Positions 55,346 through 64,000 of a stretch of DNA of 64,000 nt are shown here, piece after piece; the stretch's first letter is position 1, and each line of letters starts with the position of its first letter. Below the pieces are notes generated by a model that was not told the origin of the DNA, made no database searches, and saw nothing but the letters and a program-made list of their open reading frames with translations. Source of the stretch: Shewanella yunxiaonensis (GTDB lineage Bacteria > Pseudomonadota > Gammaproteobacteria > Enterobacterales > Shewanellaceae); NCBI RefSeq assembly GCF_018223345.1, contig NZ_CP073587.1, forward strand, positions 655,001-719,000. Direction: 5' to 3'. The position numbers were made by a program, and so were the translations under genes.

Positions 55346-55861
55346 ATGGGAAGCCTGCTGGCGCTCTATCAAAGATTGCAGCATTTGTTGCTCATTGTGT
55401 TGTGCGTAGTGTTGTTGGCAGGCAGTGGTCAGTTGACGCTGTTACGTTCGCTACCCGCTCACGCAGGATTCTGGAATCTGACACACGTATGGCTGGGGTT
55501 ACTGGCGAGTGTGGTGGCATTCACTTTTTTTATCAGCAATCTTACCGGCGGCAGCTGGCGTCAGTATTACGGTATTGTGGCGGGCAATTGGCATCCGGTA
55601 TGGCATGACCTCTGTGGTTTAGGCAAGGGACGTATTCCGGCTGCTGGCGGTGTGGGGCTATTCAGCCTGATTGAAGGTCTGACCATGATCGCGCTGTTAG
55701 CCGTATGCTTTAGTGGTTGCATGTGGTTTTTTGAACAGGGCAGTAAAGACGCGCTGTTTTGGCGCGGTTGGCATCACTCTTTGATCTATGTATTTGTCAC
55801 GTTATTAATATTGCATGTGCTTTGCGCGTTAAGTCATTTACTTGACCTCATTCGTGACTAA
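55346..55861 (+). CDS. Small cytochrome b561-like membrane protein
   Basis: Inner-membrane protein of 171 aa with four hydrophobic helices (about residues 12-32, 42-64, 110-130, 145-165). Conserved His candidates for heme ligands: RLQHLL, LTHVWLG, WHPVWHD, GWHHSLIYVF and LHVLCALSHL. The layout is of the cytochrome b561/b-type family. Being 9 nt after hemG, it may link that enzyme to the electron transport chain or use its heme. The exact role is not known. Confidence 0.75.
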   Translation: MGSLLALYQRLQHLLLIVLCVVLLAGSGQLTLLRSLPAHAGFWNLTHVWLGLLASVVAFTFFISNLTGGSWRQYYGIVAGNWHPVWHDLCGLGKGRIPAAGGVGLFSLIEGLTMIALLAVCFSGCMWFFEQGSKDALFWRGWHHSLIYVFVTLLILHVLCALSHLLDLIRD

Positions 55862-56561
55862 ACAATGTCGTTTTTTGAGAATAATCTGTAACGCCAAGTC
55901 CGCTTTTTATCTTATCTACCCACTACGCTGTTAGCTTCAAGTGAGGTGGCAACCGGCGTAACTCTGCATTGAAGCCAATACCTTTGCTGGATTTTTTAAA
56001 TAAGATAAATTCAAAACTTTTCAGATAATCAAAATGGTTTAACACTGTAAATCAATATATATTGATAATTGTTCATTAAATGTATTCATTTAATGATGAA
56101 AATTTATTCAGTATTGGGCAATGTTTGCTTTTCTGTTTACTTATATTGCAATTATGTTTGCTAAATGTGATTTTTAGCTCGTCAGCTTTGAGCAATTGAT
56201 TTCTGACGTGAACAATGGCAGCCGAGTCTGCTTTTGTACTCGGATGCTTTTCAAATGTTCCCCGTCCTGGTTTGGGTTGCCGACATGAAACATCAGATAA
56301 TTCTCCCTATGGCTTTAATGGTAGCTATACAGCGGACGTGTTACGTATCGTTTTTACTATGTTGCTGCCGCGGGGTCTTTGACAATTGTTAGTGACCCCG
56401 TTGCCTTTTTTTTATGTCCATTTCTATCAATACTCCTCGCTGAATTTTCCATTTGCTTTTTATCGAATGCAGTATTGTCAGCCAGATGCACTGGTATATA
56501 GTGTTGACGCTTCGAGCGCAATTTCCACACAAATAAGACTTTAATACGGGAAAAGGTAAAT
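55862..56561. other. 700-bp intergenic region with candidate small RNA terminator
   Basis: No gene recognised. AT-rich from 55980 to 56200. Two hairpins follow: CCGAGT / ACTCGG (56222-56243), then CGGGGTC / GACCCCG (about 56373-56402) with a run of T's. The latter is a good terminator with no coding gene ending before it, so it could end a small RNA or an attenuated leader for the LysE-type gene. Confidence 0.45.
56373..56415 (+). terminator. Orphan intrinsic terminator upstream of the LysE-type gene
   Basis: Arms CGGGGTC and GACCCCG flank a 16-nt loop, followed by TTGCC and eight T residues. No ORF ends in front of it, so it terminates a non-coding transcript or the leader of the exporter gene 145 nt downstream. 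Confidence 0.6.
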
Positions 56562-57176
56562 ATGAGTTGGAGTATGTGGCTGGGACTGTTGGCGATCTCC
56601 TGCTTGGGAGCTATGTCTCCCGGGCCCAGTTTGGCTATGGTGGTCCGTCATACCTTAGGTGGCGGTCGCGCGCAAGGGATTGCTTGTGCCTGGGCACATT
56701 CTGTTGGGATTGGCATGTACGCCTTGATCACCTTGCTGGGATTGGCCGCGTTATTAAAGCATTTTCCCATCATTTTTAAGGTGATTGCGGTTGCTGGCGC
56801 ATTGTATCTGGCATGGCTCGGCATAAAAGCGCTGATGTCAAAGGGGGGAATGCAGCAAAAATTAGCGGCGGGTAGACAAACCACCGTGCTGGAAGCCGTA
56901 CGCGATGGCATCGCCATTTCCATGTTAAACCCGAAGATCATGTTATTTTTTACAGCGTTGTTCAGCCAGTTTGTATTAGCTGCGCAGCATAGTTCTGGCA
57001 AAGGACTCATCGTGCTGACGCCGCTGATTGTGGATGGCTGTTGGTATACCTTGATTGCATTTATGCTGTCACAGCCCAAGGTGCTCGATAAACTGCGTAA
57101 CAAAGCCAATCTTATCGATAAGCTAACTGGTGGGGTATTGTTGTTGTTAGCGTTGCGTGTGGTTGCGTCTATTTGA
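56562..57176 (+). CDS. LysE/RhtB family amino acid exporter
   Basis: Inner-membrane exporter of 204 aa with about six helices. The N-terminal GAMSPGPSLAMVVRHTLGGGRAQGI segment is the family signature (GPGP-like turn), and the ISMLNPKIMLFFTALFSQFV motif in the second half is also typical. Such proteins export amino acids such as threonine, homoserine or lysine; the substrate here is unknown. It converges on the LysR gene, 17 nt apart. Confidence 0.9.
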   Translation: MSWSMWLGLLAISCLGAMSPGPSLAMVVRHTLGGGRAQGIACAWAHSVGIGMYALITLLGLAALLKHFPIIFKVIAVAGALYLAWLGIKALMSKGGMQQKLAAGRQTTVLEAVRDGIAISMLNPKIMLFFTALFSQFVLAAQHSSGKGLIVLTPLIVDGCWYTLIAFMLSQPKVLDKLRNKANLIDKLTGGVLLLLALRVVASI

Positions 57177-57193
57177 CGGTGTCGCCCACCGTA

Positions 57194-58093
57194 TCAGCGA
57201 CTGGTGCCGAGATGTTGCAACAGATGACTGCGTAACGCGTTAATAAGCGGTGTGAGTTGACGTCGGTCGGGTAACAACATGTTCAGCGGCGCAGCCTCAC
57301 CACGCCAGTCGCTGCATAGTTGTTGTAATCGCCCCTGTTGCAAATCTGCCGCGATATCCAGACGTGATTTGTACGCAATACCACAGCCGGCTAAAGCCCA
57401 GCGATGCACCATGTCACCATCATCGGCAACCCGATCTCCTTTGACGTTGACGCTGATAAACTCCTCGCCTCGGTTAAATTGCCAACGATCATGTACGCAG
57501 TCTGCCAGCATAAAACATAAGCAATTATGCTGTGACAATTCCTGCGGATGTTTTGGGGTTCCCGCGCGTGCCAAGTAGGTTGGCGCAGCACATAAGACCC
57601 GGTCATTATTAGGTGTTAACGGTAATGCAATTAAGCTGGAATTGGGAGGTAATCCGTAACGGATCACTAAATCGACTGGTTGATGGTAGATATTGGTCAG
57701 ATGATCACTAATCTGCAGTTTTAGTTCTACCTGTGGATGGGTAGCCATAAAACTGTCGAGTAAAGGTGCCAACAGATTGCGTCCGAGGTCAGATGGCAGT
57801 GACAAGTGCAGTTTACCTTGAAGCCTCTGTCTGCCACTGCGCAACAGCATTTCGCCCTGTTCCAGTTGCTTTAATGCCTCTTCACAATATTGCAGATACT
57901 GTTCACCCTCCTTGGTTAACCGTAGGCTGCGGGTGGAGCGAACAAACAGTGGTGCCGCTAATTGGTGTTCCAGGCGTTTTATCGCCGCACTGGTGGCCGC
58001 CGGCGTCAGATTCATCGCCCGGGCAACACTGGAAAGGCTGCCTTGTCTGGCGGTTTCAACAAAGATTTGTAGATCCTGCAAAGCACGCAACAT
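57194..58093 (-). CDS. LysR-type transcriptional regulator
   Basis: DNA-binding regulator of 299 aa. Residues about 1-60 are the LysR winged helix-turn-helix (LQDLQIFVETARQGSLSSVARAMNLTPAATSAAIKRLEHQLAAPLFVRSTRSLRLTKEG), and 90-295 the substrate-binding-like co-inducer domain. It is divergent from the oxidoreductase at 58270, with an inverted repeat TTCAAAT-ATT-ATTTGAA in between, the classic layout for LysR control of its neighbour. The effector is unknown. Confidence 0.93.
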   Translation of the reverse strand: MLRALQDLQIFVETARQGSLSSVARAMNLTPAATSAAIKRLEHQLAAPLFVRSTRSLRLTKEGEQYLQYCEEALKQLEQGEMLLRSGRQRLQGKLHLSLPSDLGRNLLAPLLDSFMATHPQVELKLQISDHLTNIYHQPVDLVIRYGLPPNSSLIALPLTPNNDRVLCAAPTYLARAGTPKHPQELSQHNCLCFMLADCVHDRWQFNRGEEFISVNVKGDRVADDGDMVHRWALAGCGIAYKSRLDIAADLQQGRLQQLCSDWRGEAAPLNMLLPDRRQLTPLINALRSHLLQHLGTSR

Positions 58094-58135
58094 AAGACAT
58101 TACCCGTCAGTCGAAAGGCGATTTTTAAGCTGATT

Positions 58136-58152
58136 TTCAAATATTATTTGAA
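58136..58152. promoter_or_regulatory. Likely LysR operator
   Basis: Perfect inverted repeat TTCAAAT-ATT-ATTTGAA, containing the T-N11-A pattern of LysR boxes, in the 176-bp divergent region between the LysR gene and the oxidoreductase gene. Confidence 0.6.
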
Positions 58153-58269
58153 TCAATTATTAAATATTAACGGTTTTTCTAACGCGATGACACCGCTAGA
58201 TTAGGCAAAAGGCTAACCGTGGCCGACACTTATGACACACATTATCAGCAATTGTTAGAGGGAGAGATA

Positions 58270-59280
58270 ATGAAAGCAGTAGGATACAAACAAGCACATA
58301 CGCTTGGCGGTGATGATGTACTACAAGATATTGAGTTACCTCAGTTAACCGCTAAAGGACAAGATCTACTGGTGGCGGTACAGGCGATTTCGGTCAATCC
58401 GGTGGATACAAAAATTCGAAGCCGGGTCGGTGGCGAAAACGGCCAGTATAAAATTCTCGGTTGGGATGCGGTTGGCACTGTACTGCAAGTGGGGGATCAG
58501 GTAAGCGCGTTTAACGTCGGCGATCGCGTGTGGTATGCCGGTGATGTTTCGCGGCCAGGCAGTAATGCGGAGCAGCAATTGGTGGATGAGCGAATTGTTG
58601 GATTAGCGCCTAACAATTTACCAGACGCCGCAGCCGCTGCTTTGCCTTTGACAGCGTTGACTGCTTGGGAATTGTTGTTTGATCGACTGGGATTGCCCAT
58701 TGGCGCCGGGCAAGGAAAGGCGTTGCTGGTGGTGGGAGCCGCCGGTGGTGTTGGTTCAATTCTAGTGCAATTAGCGCGGCAACTGACAGATGTCACCATC
58801 ATTGCCACTGCTGGTCGTCCGGAATCGAAGGCGTGGTTAACCTCTTTAGGCGCGCATCATGTCATTGATCATCATGGTTCGCTGAGTCAACAGATCCAGG
58901 CGGTAGGTTTTGCCGGGGTTCATTGGGTGGCATCTCTGAATAATACCGATGAGCATATTGAACAGATTGTGGAATCTTTGTTGCCGCAAGGGCACTTAGG
59001 ATTGATTGATGATCCGCACGTATTCGATATTAAATTATTGAAACGTAAAAGTTTGGCTTTGCACTGGGAATTTATGTATACCCGTTCTCTGTTCAAGACC
59101 GAAGATATGGTTCGTCAGCAGCAAATCCTCAATGAAGTTGCCAAACTGGTCGAGGCCGGAACGTTGAAAACAACCGTCAGTGAGCACTTCGGCGTGATAA
59201 ATGCCACCAACCTATTGAGAGCGCATGCGCTACTAGAATCGCATCAGGCCCGTGGCAAAATTGTGTTGGAAGGGTTTTAA
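58270..59280 (+). CDS. MDR-family NAD(P)-dependent oxidoreductase (quinone reductase / alcohol dehydrogenase-like)
   Basis: Cytoplasmic enzyme of 336 aa in the medium-chain dehydrogenase family. N-terminal GroES-like fold (about 1-130) with ISVNPVDTKIR and GWDAVGTV, then a Rossmann domain (about 140-290) with LVVGAAGGVGSILVQLA. Catalytic zinc Cys residues are not evident, so it is closer to quinone oxidoreductases. ATG 58270 with GGGAGAG upstream is preferred over 58219. Probably controlled by the divergent LysR. Confidence 0.88.
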   Translation: MKAVGYKQAHTLGGDDVLQDIELPQLTAKGQDLLVAVQAISVNPVDTKIRSRVGGENGQYKILGWDAVGTVLQVGDQVSAFNVGDRVWYAGDVSRPGSNAEQQLVDERIVGLAPNNLPDAAAAALPLTALTAWELLFDRLGLPIGAGQGKALLVVGAAGGVGSILVQLARQLTDVTIIATAGRPESKAWLTSLGAHHVIDHHGSLSQQIQAVGFAGVHWVASLNNTDEHIEQIVESLLPQGHLGLIDDPHVFDIKLLKRKSLALHWEFMYTRSLFKTEDMVRQQQILNEVAKLVEAGTLKTTVSEHFGVINATNLLRAHALLESHQARGKIVLEGF

Positions 59281-59289
59281 GCGATAAAA

Positions 59290-59319
59290 AAGGGAAGCAA
59301 TCACGCTTCCCTTCGTTTT
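59290..59319. terminator. Bidirectional terminator between the oxidoreductase and DUF3144 genes
   Basis: Hairpin AAGGGAAGC / GCTTCCCTT with a 6-nt loop, flanked by AAAAAA upstream and CGTTTTC downstream. Confidence 0.85.
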
Positions 59320-59333
59320 CTGCACACCGGGCG

Positions 59334-59657
59334 TCACGGACGAAACTGCTCGACATCGTTATCAGCCGTATCTTCATCGTCAGCCACTGCTGGCGGATTG
59401 GCGATATGATCTTCCAGATTATCGGCGAGCATCTCACGGTATTCATTCGTGAACCACTCCAATGCGCTATCCTTTTCAGTTTTCAGATCCGCCGCTTTCA
59501 CTGACGCTTCAAAGGCATTAAAGCGTGCAGCCGCAAAGCGTAACGCCGTACCAATTTTCCCCAGATCCTGATGTTGTTGCGTCAACTCATTGGCGAGGGC
59601 GATAAATTGATCCGCGAGCTGAAAAATGGTGGTTTCAGTATTATTGGCTTGTGACAT
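59334..59657 (-). CDS. DUF3144 family protein
   Basis: Small acidic cytoplasmic protein of 107 aa. It matches DUF3144 through FQLADQFIALANELTQQHQDLGKIGTALRFAAARFNAFEA; the C-terminal 25 residues are an acidic tail (ADDEDTADNDVEQF). The family is mainly marine gammaproteobacterial and of unknown function. Single gene. Confidence 0.75.
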   Translation of the reverse strand: MSQANNTETTIFQLADQFIALANELTQQHQDLGKIGTALRFAAARFNAFEASVKAADLKTEKDSALEWFTNEYREMLADNLEDHIANPPAVADDEDTADNDVEQFRP

Positions 59658-59753
59658 CGTAGAGTCGCTCTTGCTTATGGTTTAGGCGCAGATTTTACTC
59701 AAATCTGCGCCGCCGCCAAGAAAAAACTGCAAGCAGTCACAGCTGGACGTGGG

Positions 59754-60158
59754 TTATGCGGGTTTGCCACCAAGTCTACCGGTGCTGTATTGCGCTTCAC
59801 CTTCACCAAAACTCCAGTCATCCTGGGTGTTAGTGAAAAATGAGATCATCAGATCCTGTGGCGCTATGGCGCATTGCTGCTGTAGGTCTTCACAGAGGCG
59901 TTTCATGAACAAGTGCTTTTGTTCAGTGCTACGGGGACTGGTGAACACGCGCAGTATAATCACATCATTACTGCGCTGATAACCCAGACCGGTATCTTCA
60001 ACAACCATCTGATAATCTTTATTTTCATGGACTATCTGGTAACGGTCGCGTGTAGGCACCCCGAAGACTTCGAGCACCACCTGATGTGTGCAATCCAGAA
60101 TTTTACGGACGGTTTGTGGTGCACGCCCTTCAATCATATCGAATACCAGTAATGGCAT
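59754..60158 (-). CDS. Tautomerase family protein
   Basis: Cytoplasmic protein of 134 aa in the tautomerase/MIF superfamily. After Met removal Pro1 (MPLLVFDMIEGR) would be the catalytic base. The length is that of fused double 4-oxalocrotonate tautomerase-like units. I chose ATG 60158 with AAGGAG about nine bases upstream, since the longer in-frame version from 60305 would bury the catalytic proline. Substrate unknown. Confidence 0.85.
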   Translation of the reverse strand: MPLLVFDMIEGRAPQTVRKILDCTHQVVLEVFGVPTRDRYQIVHENKDYQMVVEDTGLGYQRSNDVIILRVFTSPRSTEQKHLFMKRLCEDLQQQCAIAPQDLMISFFTNTQDDWSFGEGEAQYSTGRLGGKPA

Positions 60159-60306
60159 AATAATTGGCTCCTTATGATGACTTTGAAAGGTGATTGTAAG
60201 CCGGTTGTGGGCAATTTGCATGGCGAGTCCCATCCTGGAGGAAATCCCTTGTGTGTCGGTGTTGCGACTTTTAAGCTGTATGCCATAAAAAGGCAGAGAT
60301 AACATT

Positions 60307-60969
60307 ATGATTAATAACTGGCAAACGTTTATAGAAGCTGAACAGAAGCAAACTTACTTTCAAAAGTTAACTAATTTTGTGGCGTCAGAAAGGCAATCTG
60401 GGAAGCTCATTTTCCCGCCAGAGCGAGAGGTTTTTCGTGCGTTTGAGCTGACGCCTTTAGACCAGGTTCGTGTGGTGTTACTGGGGCAAGACCCATACCA
60501 CGGCCAAGGTCAGGCGCATGGGTTATGTTTTTCAGTAAAGCCGGGCGTGCCATTGCCACCATCGCTGAAAAATATCTATAAAGAGCTCGCCACGGATATT
60601 GAAGGCTTTCACATCCCGGAAGACGGCTTTTTAGAGCAATGGGCCCAGCAAGGCATTCTGATGCTTAACACGGTATTGACCGTGGAGGAAGGCAAGGCAC
60701 ATTCACATGCTAAAGCAGGATGGGAAACCTTTACTGACCACGTGCTGAGTTTTTTGAATCAACAGCCTCGACCGATTATCTTTGTGTTGTGGGGCAGTCA
60801 CGCCATTAAAAAAGGCAAATGGATTACAGCGCCTCATCACCGCATCATCAGCGGGCCACATCCGTCACCGCTCTCGGCCTATCGCGGTTTCTTCGGTTGT
60901 CGTCATTTTTCGGCCATCAATAAACAACTACAGGCACTGGGGGAACCGGCCATCGACTGGCAACCTTGA
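60307..60969 (+). CDS. ung: Uracil-DNA glycosylase
   Basis: DNA repair enzyme of 220 aa that removes uracil from DNA. Family motifs are complete: the water-activating loop [18 protein letters not shown] (about residues 60-77), the [16 protein letters not shown] segment and the DNA-intercalation loop [18 protein letters not shown] near the C-terminus. It is followed by folM after 54 nt. Confidence 0.97.
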   Translation: MINNWQTFIEAEQKQTYFQKLTNFVASERQSGKLIFPPEREVFRAFELTPLDQVRVVLLGQDPYHGQGQAHGLCFSVKPGVPLPPSLKNIYKELATDIEGFHIPEDGFLEQWAQQGILMLNTVLTVEEGKAHSHAKAGWETFTDHVLSFLNQQPRPIIFVLWGSHAIKKGKWITAPHHRIISGPHPSPLSAYRGFFGCRHFSAINKQLQALGEPAIDWQP

Positions 60970-61023
60970 AGCCGCTGGCAAATACTGAAACAATCGGAGC
61001 CAAACTCACGGCAGTAAATCAAC

Positions 61024-61731
61024 ATGAAACCGATTCTGATCACCGGCGTTGGCCGACGCCTCGGCCTCGCCACAGCTAAAGCGTTGCTGGCTGAGGGCTG
61101 GCCAATTATCGGCACTTACCGCACTCATTATCCGGAGTTGGATGAACTTAGAAGCCATGGCGCCGTGCTATACCGTATCGATTTGTTAGATGCTCAGGCA
61201 TTGACAACATTTATCGCCTGGTTGAGACATGAGTGTAAGGGGTTAAGGGCAATTGTGCATAACGCATCAGACTGGTTAGCAGATGATGCCGGTTTGCCGG
61301 TCACTGAAGTTTTTAGCCGGATGATGGGGATCCACGCTGAAGTCCCTTATCAACTGAACCTGGCGCTGGCAGATTTACTCGACAGTGATGAAATTGGCGG
61401 CGCGGATATTATTCATGTGACGGATTATGTTGCACAAAAAGGTAGCGCAAAGCATATCGCCTATGCCGCCAGTAAGGCTGCGTTAGAAAACCTGACATTA
61501 TCCTTTGCTGCCAAGTTGGCACCCACAATCAAGGTCAACAGTATTGCTCCGGCGATGATGCTGTTTAATGAACAAGATGATGCCGCATACCGGGAAAAAA
61601 CACTGGCCAAGGCGTTGCTGCCAAAAGCGGGCGGTGATGCAGAATTTGTTTATGCCGTGCGTTATCTGCTGCACAGCCGTTATATGACGGGGAGCTGCTT
61701 AAACCTGGATGGTGGCCGGGCATTGAAGTAG
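61024..61731 (+). CDS. folM: Dihydromonapterin reductase FolM
   Basis: Short-chain dehydrogenase of 235 aa that reduces dihydromonapterin (and weakly dihydrofolate). It has the glycine-rich TGVGRRLGLATAKALL at the N-terminus, catalytic Tyr and Lys in YAASKAALENL and the substrate-loop NSIAPAMMLFNE. The TGVGRR variant and the length point to FolM rather than FabG. It may be co-transcribed with ung. Confidence 0.88.
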   Translation: MKPILITGVGRRLGLATAKALLAEGWPIIGTYRTHYPELDELRSHGAVLYRIDLLDAQALTTFIAWLRHECKGLRAIVHNASDWLADDAGLPVTEVFSRMMGIHAEVPYQLNLALADLLDSDEIGGADIIHVTDYVAQKGSAKHIAYAASKAALENLTLSFAAKLAPTIKVNSIAPAMMLFNEQDDAAYREKTLAKALLPKAGGDAEFVYAVRYLLHSRYMTGSCLNLDGGRALK

Positions 61732-61776
61732 CCAGTCTTGAGACCGACTGGCGAATCAAAGTATTCGCAACTAGCG

Positions 61777-62862
61777 TTAATGCGTTACGGCGGCAATTAA
61801 GCGGTCAATGGCGTACACTACCTGCAGACTGGCATCTTCCATGATTTTCAGCTGCCGTACCATGGCGACAGTATCGCCCTGTCGCCGGGCTTGTAATGCC
61901 ATTTTGCCTGCTTCATGGACTTGATGATGTGGCTTTTCCAGTTCCCTGAAGCCAGTCAGGTGGCTGTAGCGTTCGGCACCTTCGCCCTTGTAATACCACT
62001 CACCCAGACGACAGTGATGGTGATCATTAACGGTTTCATCCATGTTTTGCTTCTCAATCAGTGCATAGATATGGTTTTTCCATACCGCATGATCGAGTTT
62101 GGTCGTGGTGAGAAAGCCAATGGTGGCACTGCTATTAATGACTTTTTGCATCTGTTCTGAACTGTCCAGTACCTGATTCACGACGGTATCTATCTGACTG
62201 GCAGAAGTGGCAACTTCCGACGCACAATGGCGGGTTTCATCCGAAACGGTTCTTAACGCCTGAGCCTGTTTCACAATCTCTTCCACCAATTTTTCAATGT
62301 TATTGCTGGAGTCGTGGGCTTTTGCCGCCAGATTGCGTACCTCATCGGCAACAACGGCAAAGCCGCGTCCCGCTTCGCCAGCCCGGGCGGCCTCAATCGC
62401 AGCGTTTAATGCCAGGAGATTAGTCTGATCCGAAATGGCCTGAATGGCGCTAACAAATTGATTGATGCTCTGTGTGCTGTGTTCTAACTGCTGCACTGCT
62501 TGCTGGCTGGCGGCTGAGTGGCTGTTAAGCTGGCTCGCCCGACTTCCCAAGTGCACCACTGCTCGGCGAGTCTGTGCAAAAACGCTGTCCAATTGCTGCA
62601 GATTTTGCGCTTCCTGCTGCATGTCGCTGGCATTATTGGCCATTGCCTCACGCACCGACAGCAACATCTGTCCGCCTTGATTCTGACAGGTCAGCATATC
62701 GGTAAATTGCCGATGTTGTTGATCCTGATGTTGCAGATTCTGTTCATACTCACTAATGGTTTGCTTTAACATGCCAATTTCATTGTCATGCTCAGCCTGA
62801 AGTTGTTGGATTTGCTGTTGTAGGTGGGCAATTTGTTTCTCAGACTGTTTTCGTGGCCACAT
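61777..62862 (-). CDS. Soluble methyl-accepting chemotaxis protein with CZB domain
   Basis: Cytoplasmic chemoreceptor-like protein of 361 aa. A coiled coil fills residues about 5-75; the signalling domain (about 85-240) contains the hairpin tip [41 protein letters not shown]. The C-terminal CZB domain (about 260-340) has the zinc-binding His/Cys residues in [22 protein letters not shown] and [11 protein letters not shown]. No membrane segment is present. CZB receptors sense zinc or hypochlorous acid. I chose ATG 62862 over ATG 62871 on ribosome-binding-site spacing. Confidence 0.92.
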   Translation of the reverse strand: MWPRKQSEKQIAHLQQQIQQLQAEHDNEIGMLKQTISEYEQNLQHQDQQHRQFTDMLTCQNQGGQMLLSVREAMANNASDMQQEAQNLQQLDSVFAQTRRAVVHLGSRASQLNSHSAASQQAVQQLEHSTQSINQFVSAIQAISDQTNLLALNAAIEAARAGEAGRGFAVVADEVRNLAAKAHDSSNNIEKLVEEIVKQAQALRTVSDETRHCASEVATSASQIDTVVNQVLDSSEQMQKVINSSATIGFLTTTKLDHAVWKNHIYALIEKQNMDETVNDHHHCRLGEWYYKGEGAERYSHLTGFRELEKPHHQVHEAGKMALQARRQGDTVAMVRQLKIMEDASLQVVYAIDRLIAAVTH

Positions 62863-62871
62863 AAAAATCAT

Positions 62872-63199
62872 CCAATAATGAGATTAAGCGAATGATACCC
62901 ACATTTAAAAAGCGGGTTTGTGAGAAAGTATATAACGTGAACTAAAAGTTACAATGGTGATTAAAATTAATACGATTTAAGTGATGCTCACCTCACAAAG
63001 ATCCTTGGTCATGCATGAACCATAAGTGATATTTCGTTTGTCACTGAGTGGGCAGGGTCCCATTAGGTTGGTGTCACTCATGGTATCGGGGCTTAATGAT
63101 TAAGCCGCCGCAGACACAGTAACTGAGGTAAAATGTGCCTGTGCAGTCAAAATTGACTTTGTTATACTCCGCCTCCTCTTGATTAGCAGGTTCTTAACC
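62872..63199. other. Gap between the chemoreceptor gene and rlhA
   Basis: About 330 bp, AT-rich in its first half. It has a small hairpin GGCTTAA-TGA-TTAAGCC (about 63090-63106) without a T-run and a TATACT -10-like element near 63163 that may drive rlhA. No gene seen. Confidence 0.4.
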
Positions 63200-64000
63200 A
63201 TGGTACAGATATACTCACCAGCGCTTTCCCTTCCGGTAGATGGTTCTCTGGAGTTACTCGCTCCGGCGAAAAACGCTGATTATGGTATTGCGGCAATCAG
63301 CCACGGTGCTGATGCGGTGTATATTGGTGGACCTGCTTTTGGCGCCCGAGCCACAGCGGGCAACAGTGTGCAGGATATTGAACGGCTGTGTCACTATGCT
63401 CACGGCTATGGTGCGCAGGTGTTTGTGGCGCTGAATACCATCCTCAGCGATCAAGAATTACAGCAAGCAGATCAACTGATCCGGCAGTTATATCAGGCGG
63501 GTGCTGATGCGTTAATTGTGCAGGATATGGGCATTTTGCAGTTAGATTTGCCACCGATAGCGCTACACGCCAGTACTCAGACCGATAATCGAACCCCGGA
63601 AAAAGTGGCGTTTCTGGAGCAAGTGGGCTTTTCTCAGGTGGTGCTGGCCCGAGAGCTTAGCCTGGAGCAAATCCGTGCCATTGCTGCCAAGGTCAAAACC
63701 CGATTGGAATTTTTTATCCACGGTGCTTTATGTGTTAGCTATTCCGGTCTGTGTAATCTCAGCCATGCATACAGCAAACGCAGTGCGAATCGCGGTGAGT
63801 GTTCACAGATGTGCCGTCTGCCATGCAATCTCAAGACCCGCGAAGGCGAGACATTGGCCGAAAACCAGCATTTGTTGTCATTAAAAGATAATAACCAGAC
63901 TGATAATCTGGAGGCCTTAATTCTGGCAGGGATCCGTTCGTTCAAAATTGAAGGTCGATTAAAAGATCTCAGTTACGTAAAAAATGTCACCGCACATTAC
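63200..64000 (+). CDS. rlhA: 23S rRNA 5-hydroxycytidine C2501 synthase RlhA (partial)
   Basis: N-terminal 267 residues of a U32-family protein, cut by the window end. The start LELLAPAKNADYGIAAISHGADAVYIGGPAFGAR and the block EFFIHGALCVSYSGLCNLSHAYSKRSANRGECSQMCRLPC match RlhA (E. coli YdcP, about 650 aa), which hydroxylates C2501 of 23S rRNA. The Cys residues in these blocks are the family's iron-sulfur candidates. The related tRNA hydroxylation protein TrhP is shorter and differs at the N-terminus. No stop codon occurs within the window. Confidence 0.9.
   Translation, partial: MVQIYSPALSLPVDGSLELLAPAKNADYGIAAISHGADAVYIGGPAFGARATAGNSVQDIERLCHYAHGYGAQVFVALNTILSDQELQQADQLIRQLYQAGADALIVQDMGILQLDLPPIALHASTQTDNRTPEKVAFLEQVGFSQVVLARELSLEQIRAIAAKVKTRLEFFIHGALCVSYSGLCNLSHAYSKRSANRGECSQMCRLPCNLKTREGETLAENQHLLSLKDNNQTDNLEALILAGIRSFKIEGRLKDLSYVKNVTAHY

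Noticed and set aside
55862..56561. A missing or degenerate rRNA operon after hemG
   Set aside because: In some relatives an rrn operon follows hemG, but I see no rRNA sequence, boxA or tRNA spacer here.
61731..61752. Hairpin GCCAGTC/GACTGGC after folM as terminator
   Set aside because: The stem is only seven bases and no T-run follows on either strand.
1..64000. CRISPR arrays, tRNA genes and insertion sequences
   Set aside because: I looked for regular spaced repeats, T-loop-like GTTCRANYC segments in cloverleaf context and transposase ORFs with terminal repeats, and found none that held up.

Overview
The window is a dense stretch of gammaproteobacterial chromosome, most likely from Shewanella or a close relative. 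The clues are the family mix (PhoU-like DUF47 next to a Pit transporter, a TIGR04211-type SH3 protein, a TIGR03899 protein, a two-domain PutA without a DNA-binding N-terminus, YgiF, GlnE, HldE, RhlE, PldA, cysJIH). These assignments come from reading the proteins by eye, so the species is not fixed. I see 53 genes, the last cut by the window edge. I found no rRNA, tRNA, CRISPR array, insertion sequence, prophage or integron.

Layout. 1-6.8 kb: gamma-glutamyltranspeptidase, a two-domain M16 protease, a ferritin-VIT1 fusion and a 2H phosphoesterase-like protein. 6.9-15.5 kb: RhlE, a DUF3626 protein, CydDC (thiol export and cytochrome bd assembly), a NifX-like protein behind a perfect 24-bp palindrome, and a dicarboxylate/amino-acid symporter. 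15.5-24.1 kb: PutA, an SH3 envelope protein, DUF47-Pit behind an array of Pho-box repeats, triphosphatase YgiF, and a K+ channel. 23.3-30.2 kb: an envelope island, all on the minus strand: lipoprotein, tandem DUF350, membrane-anchored spermidine-synthase-like enzyme, then YjfI/DUF2170, PspA-like YjfJ, YjfK/DUF2491, a small ribbon-helix-helix-like protein and the K+ channel. Both promoters of this island carry the same 13-bp palindrome GACATATTATGTC, and at both the palindrome sits on the -35 element.

30.2-42.2 kb: GlnE, an M14-type peptidase, an L,D-transpeptidase, K+/H+ antiporter NhaP2, a late lipid A acyltransferase, HldE with an unknown HExxH protein, a TetR regulator, a small exported protein and a CBS protein. 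42.2-45.3 kb: transhydrogenase PntAB. 45.7-53.7 kb: assimilatory sulfate reduction (cysJIH), with siroheme methyltransferase CobA a little downstream; between them lie phospholipase PldA and an S41-like protein that seems to have lost its catalytic dyad. 53.7-64 kb: a TIGR03899 protein, HemG with a small cytochrome b, a gene-free 700-bp stretch, a LysE-type exporter, a LysR/oxidoreductase divergent pair, DUF3144, a tautomerase, Ung, FolM, a soluble CZB chemoreceptor and the start of RlhA.

Functional links: NADPH from PntAB can feed CysJI; CobA makes the siroheme precursor for CysI; GGT, CydDC and the cys genes all touch thiol metabolism; LpxL, HldE, PldA and the L,D-transpeptidase work on the envelope. 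The PspA/aminopropyltransferase/DUF350/K+ channel island, with its shared operator and candidate built-in repressor, is the best candidate for a little-described system.
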